Part shown: positions 60,897 to 64,000 of the stretch, one piece after another
How positions within the stretch are numbered: position 1 is the first letter of the stretch
Layout: the number at the start of each line of letters is the position of its first letter
NCBI GenBank assembly: GCA_035566435.1
Contig: DATMRF010000085.1
Coordinates: forward strand, 1 to 64,000
Direction: 5' to 3'
DNA: 64,000 bases
From: DATMRF01 sp035566435
GTDB taxonomy: Bacteria; Verrucomicrobiota; Verrucomicrobiia; Limisphaerales; UBA8199
Notes under the pieces: generated by a model
Databases searched by the model: none
Seen by the model: the letters and a program-made list of their open reading frames with translations, nothing else
What the model was told of the DNA's origin: nothing
Translations under genes and position numbers: made by a program

Positions 60897-60924
60897 GTGA
60901 CTGGTGATTGGCGATTGGTGAGCG
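60897..60924. repeat. Heptamer array GTGAYTG
   Basis: GTGACTG, GTGATTG, GCGATTG and GTGAGCG follow each other in strict 7-bp register ten bases after the DUF420 stop. Confidence 0.6.
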
Positions 60925-60987
60925 GCAAGGGACAACGGGTTCGTGTTCGCCGGATCAATGAATACTGAACACCGCTCCCCGCCTTCC

Positions 60988-61749
60988 TCACTCCGCTGAC
61001 TCCAGATTCCGTAGCTCATCCCGCACCTGGGCGGCTCGCTCGTAATCTTCCGATTTCACCGCATCGTGTAGCGCCCGCTCCAGCCGTTCCCGGCGCGAGA
61101 GCGGACGTTTGGCGCGGATTTCCTCGAGCCAATCCTGCAACGACGCAACTTCCCCGCTTTGCTCGGCCGCTTCATTGCCGGCGCTCTCTTTGTAAAAGGC
61201 GCGGATCTGGTCGATGCCCTCTTCGATTAACCGGAGCGCCAGCTCATAATCATCAGCCTTTAGCGCCTGCGCTCCCCGGGCGCGGCTGAGAATCATCAGC
61301 AACTGCGGCTGAAACTGCCTCAGCGCCCAAACCAGTTCCTCGGACTCGGCATGCTTCTCCACAAAGTCGAAAACGGCCAGGTTCCGCTCGGTGTCACGGA
61401 TGACGCCGGCGAAGTCCTCCAGTTGCAGCAGGCAAATGTACCGGTGGTGGTATTGCAGCACTTCCAATTGGAGCTTGGAACATTCCTCGGCTTTCAGTTT
61501 GAAACCTTCGTCGCTGCCGTTGTGGGCGGCCAGATGCTTGTAAAGCCGCGCCTGGTGGTACTCCAGAAGAGAACTGTAGCCAAAGGGCCGTTTGCCATCC
61601 GGGCGGCCTTCTGCGTTCATTTGCAGGAGGCCCAGATCCACGCGAAGCTGGATTTTTTCTTTCCCGTCCTTCGCCGTGAATCGGCGAACAACAACCTGCC
61701 CCGGTTGGTATTCCCACGACCCCAGGAGGTTCGATATGTCGAAATCCAT
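60988..61749 (-). CDS. UvrB/UvrC-motif protein
   Basis: The 253-residue protein starts 'MDFDISNLLGSWEYQPGQ' and is mostly helical. The last 35 residues form a UvrB/UvrC motif ('RLERALHDAVKSEDYERAAQVRDELRNLE'), the helical hairpin that joins UvrB to UvrC and also occurs in McsA-like proteins. There is no nuclease or helicase domain, so a direct repair role is uncertain. I chose the ATG at 61749; the frame is open ten codons further. Directly upstream on the same strand lies a permease remnant. Confidence 0.82.
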   Translation of the reverse strand: MDFDISNLLGSWEYQPGQVVVRRFTAKDGKEKIQLRVDLGLLQMNAEGRPDGKRPFGYSSLLEYHQARLYKHLAAHNGSDEGFKLKAEECSKLQLEVLQYHHRYICLLQLEDFAGVIRDTERNLAVFDFVEKHAESEELVWALRQFQPQLLMILSRARGAQALKADDYELALRLIEEGIDQIRAFYKESAGNEAAEQSGEVASLQDWLEEIRAKRPLSRRERLERALHDAVKSEDYERAAQVRDELRNLESAE

Positions 61750-61780
61750 GAGGCGAATATGGAGGCGCGGAAGCAGCAAG

Positions 61781-61972
61781 TCAACGCAACCGGGAAAGGA
61801 GGGGAGCCAATAAGCCTTTCGCCTGCGAAACCCAGAACATCTCCGGTGTCAGCCCAAACCAGACCGCAGCCAGAACCATGCCTGCCACCCACTCGGCCAA
61901 CCCGGCCTTGTGGGCGCCACACCGTACCCGGATCATCAACACCAGCACGACGAGGATGGGCGGCATCGTCAC
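61781..61972 (-). pseudogene. Remnant of an L-lactate-permease-like gene (N-terminus)
   Basis: The minus strand encodes 63 residues: 'PPILVVLVLMIRVRCGAHKAGLAEWVAGMVLAAVWFGLTPEMFWVSQAKGLL' and then unrelated 'APLLSRLR'. The first part reads like the opening two membrane helices of LctP-type permeases (L-x-R-x-x-A-x-x-A-G-x-x-x-W), a family of about 500 residues with 12 or more helices. The match breaks off near 61805 and no continuation is found in other frames before the UvrB/C-motif gene. I regard it as a truncated relic, with moderate confidence in the family. Confidence 0.5.
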
Positions 61973-62259
61973 TAACTAGCGCATCAGGTGTTCCGTTCTA
62001 AATTGCCGCGCCCTCATCGGTCCTGCCACTCCCAGGCAAGCGCGTTGGCAGTCGGGCGGGTTGCCCAAAATCAAAGCCTCCCGACGACTCCTGCAGTTGT
62101 TGAACACATCCTGAGCTCCTGTCCGCCGTCAGACAACATTCGTCGCGCCATACATAGTAGAGGGCCGCTGTCACCAACCGCGACCTGCCCAAAAAGCAGA
62201 CAAACGTACACGCAAGCATGAAAACCCCGTCCCTCGTCGACGACCCCGTCTACATTTAT

Positions 62260-62275
62260 GGCCGCTATCGCGGCC
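62260..62275 (-). terminator. Hairpin abutting the HAD gene stop
   Basis: GGCCGC (62260-62265) and GCGGCC (62270-62275) form a perfect 6-bp stem with a 4-base loop, immediately after the TAA stop of the minus-strand HAD gene. No T-run follows on that strand. Confidence 0.4.
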
Positions 62276-62974
62276 TTAACACTGCTTAACACTAATTTTT
62301 TTTCCAGCATTCGAACCGCCGACGAGGTCCGACACAGTCACCGCCGAGATGCCCGCCCTCACCAGGTCGGCTCGTTTCAAGCGGTCGGGGGCGAAGGTCT
62401 GCGCTACTGCAACGCAGCGCATACCGGCCGCCTTTGCCGCCTCAATACCATTCACGGCATCCTCTATCACCACGCATTCCCTGGGCCGCAACCCGAGCTT
62501 CGCGGCGGCCCTTAGGAAAATGTCCGGCGCCGGCTTTTTCGCTTTCACGTCCTCGCCGGTCACGACCGCATCCCAATCGGCAGGAGGCAGATCGATTTTC
62601 CGCAGGTTGGCGGCGATTTTGATCTCGTCAGCGCTGGAAGCCACCGCGACGCGCAGTCCGGCTTGGCGGCAAGCGCGAACGAGGTCCTGCGCGCCGGGAA
62701 AGGCCCGGAGCCGGTCGGGCACCAGCGCAAGATAAATTTCGTAAGTCCGGCGTTTGGCCGCGGGCAGGTCGAGAGCGAAATGATAGGTCTCGGCTACGCC
62801 GCCGATGTAGCGGTCCTCGCCCGTGCCGACAAACGGGAGGAAATCCTCTGGCTTCACCCGCAGACCCTTTTCCGCGAACATGGCAATGGCGGCGGCGTTG
62901 ATTAGCGGCTCGGAATCGGTGAGCACGCCGTCCATGTCGAAGATTGCGGCGCGAATCCTGGAATGTTCGTTCAT
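62276..62974 (-). CDS. HAD-superfamily phosphatase (beta-phosphoglucomutase-like)
   Basis: The 232-residue protein carries the four HAD motifs: D-M-D-G-V-L-T-D near residue 13 (nucleophile and acid/base Asp), 'VAVASSADE' (motif II Ser), Lys in 'DVKAKKPAPDIFL' and 'CVVIEDAVNGIEAAKAAG' (motif IV). A helical C1 cap lies between motifs I and II. This is the subgroup of phosphoglycolate phosphatases and beta-phosphoglucomutases; the substrate cannot be fixed. It is encoded three bases downstream of the acyltransferase gene on the same strand. Confidence 0.88.
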   Translation of the reverse strand: MNEHSRIRAAIFDMDGVLTDSEPLINAAAIAMFAEKGLRVKPEDFLPFVGTGEDRYIGGVAETYHFALDLPAAKRRTYEIYLALVPDRLRAFPGAQDLVRACRQAGLRVAVASSADEIKIAANLRKIDLPPADWDAVVTGEDVKAKKPAPDIFLRAAAKLGLRPRECVVIEDAVNGIEAAKAAGMRCVAVAQTFAPDRLKRADLVRAGISAVTVSDLVGGSNAGKKISVKQC

Positions 62975-62977
62975 ATG

Positions 62978-64000
62978 CTATTCGGAAGCCGCACTTCCTT
63001 TCTCAATAATTCTCTGAGATGAACTCTCACCCTGGAACCTCTTCTTCATTCGAAGGAGGGGCCGTTCGAGCAGGTAGTACGAGGCGAGCACGGCGATGGT
63101 GGTGAGGGCGCACTCGACCGCCAGTTCCTTTCCCGGCACCCAATGCCGTGCCTGTACTGTAGAGAAGATTGGATAGTGCCACAGGTACAAACCATAGGAG
63201 ACTTTCCCGATATAGGTGAGCCAGCGCGTTTCGAACAGCCGCGCCAGAAACCCGCGACTCTCCAGCACCAATTCCAAAATCAGCAGGGTGCCAAAAATCG
63301 GGATTAGGAAATACACCACGCCGACGTCGAATTCCCAGCTAAACGGCGAATAGGCGCTCAGGAAGATTAACCCAAGCACCGATCCGTAGGCCGACAGCTT
63401 GAACAAGCGCCTTCCGGGCGACCCGGGTTTCAGTGCGGCAGCCGACATGCCGGAGTTGAAAGCCAGGCCGCCGGCGCAGCCCAGCAGCAACCTGTCGGCC
63501 CGCGTGTCCGTTCCGTAAAAGAAACGATGAAAGTTCGAACCGATGGCGAGCAACAGCACGCGCTCAACTGTCACCAGGAAAACTCCAAGCAACAGCCAAT
63601 TGAACGTTGACCTTGGAAAACGTGTAAAGCGCAGCAGCAGAACCAGGAGCAACGGCCAGGCGACGTAGAATTGCTCTTCGATGGAGAGCGACCAGGCATG
63701 GCCGAACAGGTTGGGTTGATGGAACCCGTAAGCGAGCGCCCAGTTTGAAGAATAGAAGAAGGCCACCAGGGCATCTATCGACACAGCGATCGCCGTGGGA
63801 CGCGGACTGCTCCACCAATAATAAATTACAAACACGACCAGCATCACCGCAAGCGCCGGCAGCAGCCTCAGGACCCGCCGCAGGTAAAACCGGCGCAGGC
63901 TGATCGTTCCGCGCAGTTCCCACTCCTCCAACAGCAGACAGGTGATGAGAAAACCGCTTAGGACGAAGAACAGATCCACCGCGACGAAGGCCGCCATGCT
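62978..64000 (-). CDS. Acyltransferase family 3 (OafA/YrhL-like), 5' end outside window
   Basis: The visible 340 residues contain the G/A-V-D-L-F-F-V-L-S-G-F-L-I-T helix near the family's start and about nine more membrane helices. They also show the 'FGHAWSLSIEEQFYVAWPLLL' motif of acyltransferase-3 proteins. The first membrane helix with the catalytic His of this family lies beyond base 64000, so the gene is partial here. It should transfer acetyl or other acyl groups to a surface polysaccharide or lipid across the inner membrane. The C-terminal 'ERPLLRMKKRF' is also typical. Confidence 0.9.
   Translation of the reverse strand, partial: SMAAFVAVDLFFVLSGFLITCLLLEEWELRGTISLRRFYLRRVLRLLPALAVMLVVFVIYYWWSSPRPTAIAVSIDALVAFFYSSNWALAYGFHQPNLFGHAWSLSIEEQFYVAWPLLLVLLLRFTRFPRSTFNWLLLGVFLVTVERVLLLAIGSNFHRFFYGTDTRADRLLLGCAGGLAFNSGMSAAALKPGSPGRRLFKLSAYGSVLGLIFLSAYSPFSWEFDVGVVYFLIPIFGTLLILELVLESRGFLARLFETRWLTYIGKVSYGLYLWHYPIFSTVQARHWVPGKELAVECALTTIAVLASYYLLERPLLRMKKRFQGESSSQRIIEKGSAASE

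Noticed and set aside
61973..62259. Possible gene between the permease relic and the HAD gene
   Set aside because: Open frames are short and featureless, and no RNA gene could be folded by eye.
1..64000. CRISPR array
   Set aside because: The repeat clusters have 7- or 10-bp units without conserved direct repeats and spacers, and no cas gene was seen.

Overview
The window is GC-rich bacterial chromosome with dense genes and long runs of very large secreted proteins. The best taxonomic clue is the block at 27994-34615. It encodes a PilM-like actin fold, two single-pass inner-membrane proteins and a secretin, in the arrangement known from the Akkermansia muciniphila Amuc_1098-1101 pilus-associated locus. 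Giant proteins built from Calx-beta, delta-60, DUF11 and P-domain modules and ending in F-Y-R tails, together with abundant 7-bp and 10-bp degenerate intergenic repeats, also fit Verrucomicrobiota. A relative of Pedosphaera/Limisphaera is an inference, because no rRNA or other phylogenetic marker lies in the window.

Layout. 1-900: the start of an IS1182-like transposase, then about 800 bp of repeat-filled non-coding DNA. 897-5153: a GT9 glycosyltransferase, a putative lipoprotein, an FHA protein, signal peptidase I and a GNAT acetyltransferase. 5245-14560: an ECF sigma factor, a short zinc-type anti-sigma factor, a membrane rhodanese, a secreted protein on the opposite strand, a DUF2892 protein and a TolC/adaptor/RND efflux operon. 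14573-18341: a trypsin-fold protease and a GH140-like glycosidase. 18432-27284: housekeeping and repair genes, including Ada, DnaB, a frameshifted SDR, a methyltransferase, TadA, a Nudix hydrolase, HflX and RadC. 27285-27993 is a gene-poor leader with a phased TGCGTGA array.

27994-58306 is the centrepiece: nine genes on one strand with almost no gaps. The first four (a PilM-PilN fusion, PilO-like, PilP-like and a PilQ/GspD secretin) look like the envelope-spanning core of a type IV pilus or type II secretion machine. The next five encode exported proteins of 650, 756, 1010, 3164 and 2272 residues. They contain three predicted seven-bladed propellers, nine clear Calx-beta domains, four P-domains, eight DUF11 repeats and a subtilisin-like protease domain with a sedolisin-like active site. 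Four of these five, and a sixth protein at 6566, end in a similar roughly 65-residue module finishing in F/Y-Y/F-R. My working hypothesis is a secretin-linked export or surface-display system whose cargo is encoded in the same transcription unit.

58398-64000: REP-like palindromes, a lipoprotein alpha/beta hydrolase, an SCO1/DUF420 pair for cytochrome oxidase assembly, a UvrB/C-motif protein, a remnant of a lactate-permease-like gene, a HAD phosphatase and the 3' part of an acyltransferase.

Two classes of short repeats run through the non-coding DNA: heptamer-phased arrays at gene edges, one of them in frame inside a gene, and arrays phased at about 10.5 bp (GGTA and TGCGTGA). No tRNA, rRNA or CRISPR array was recognised.
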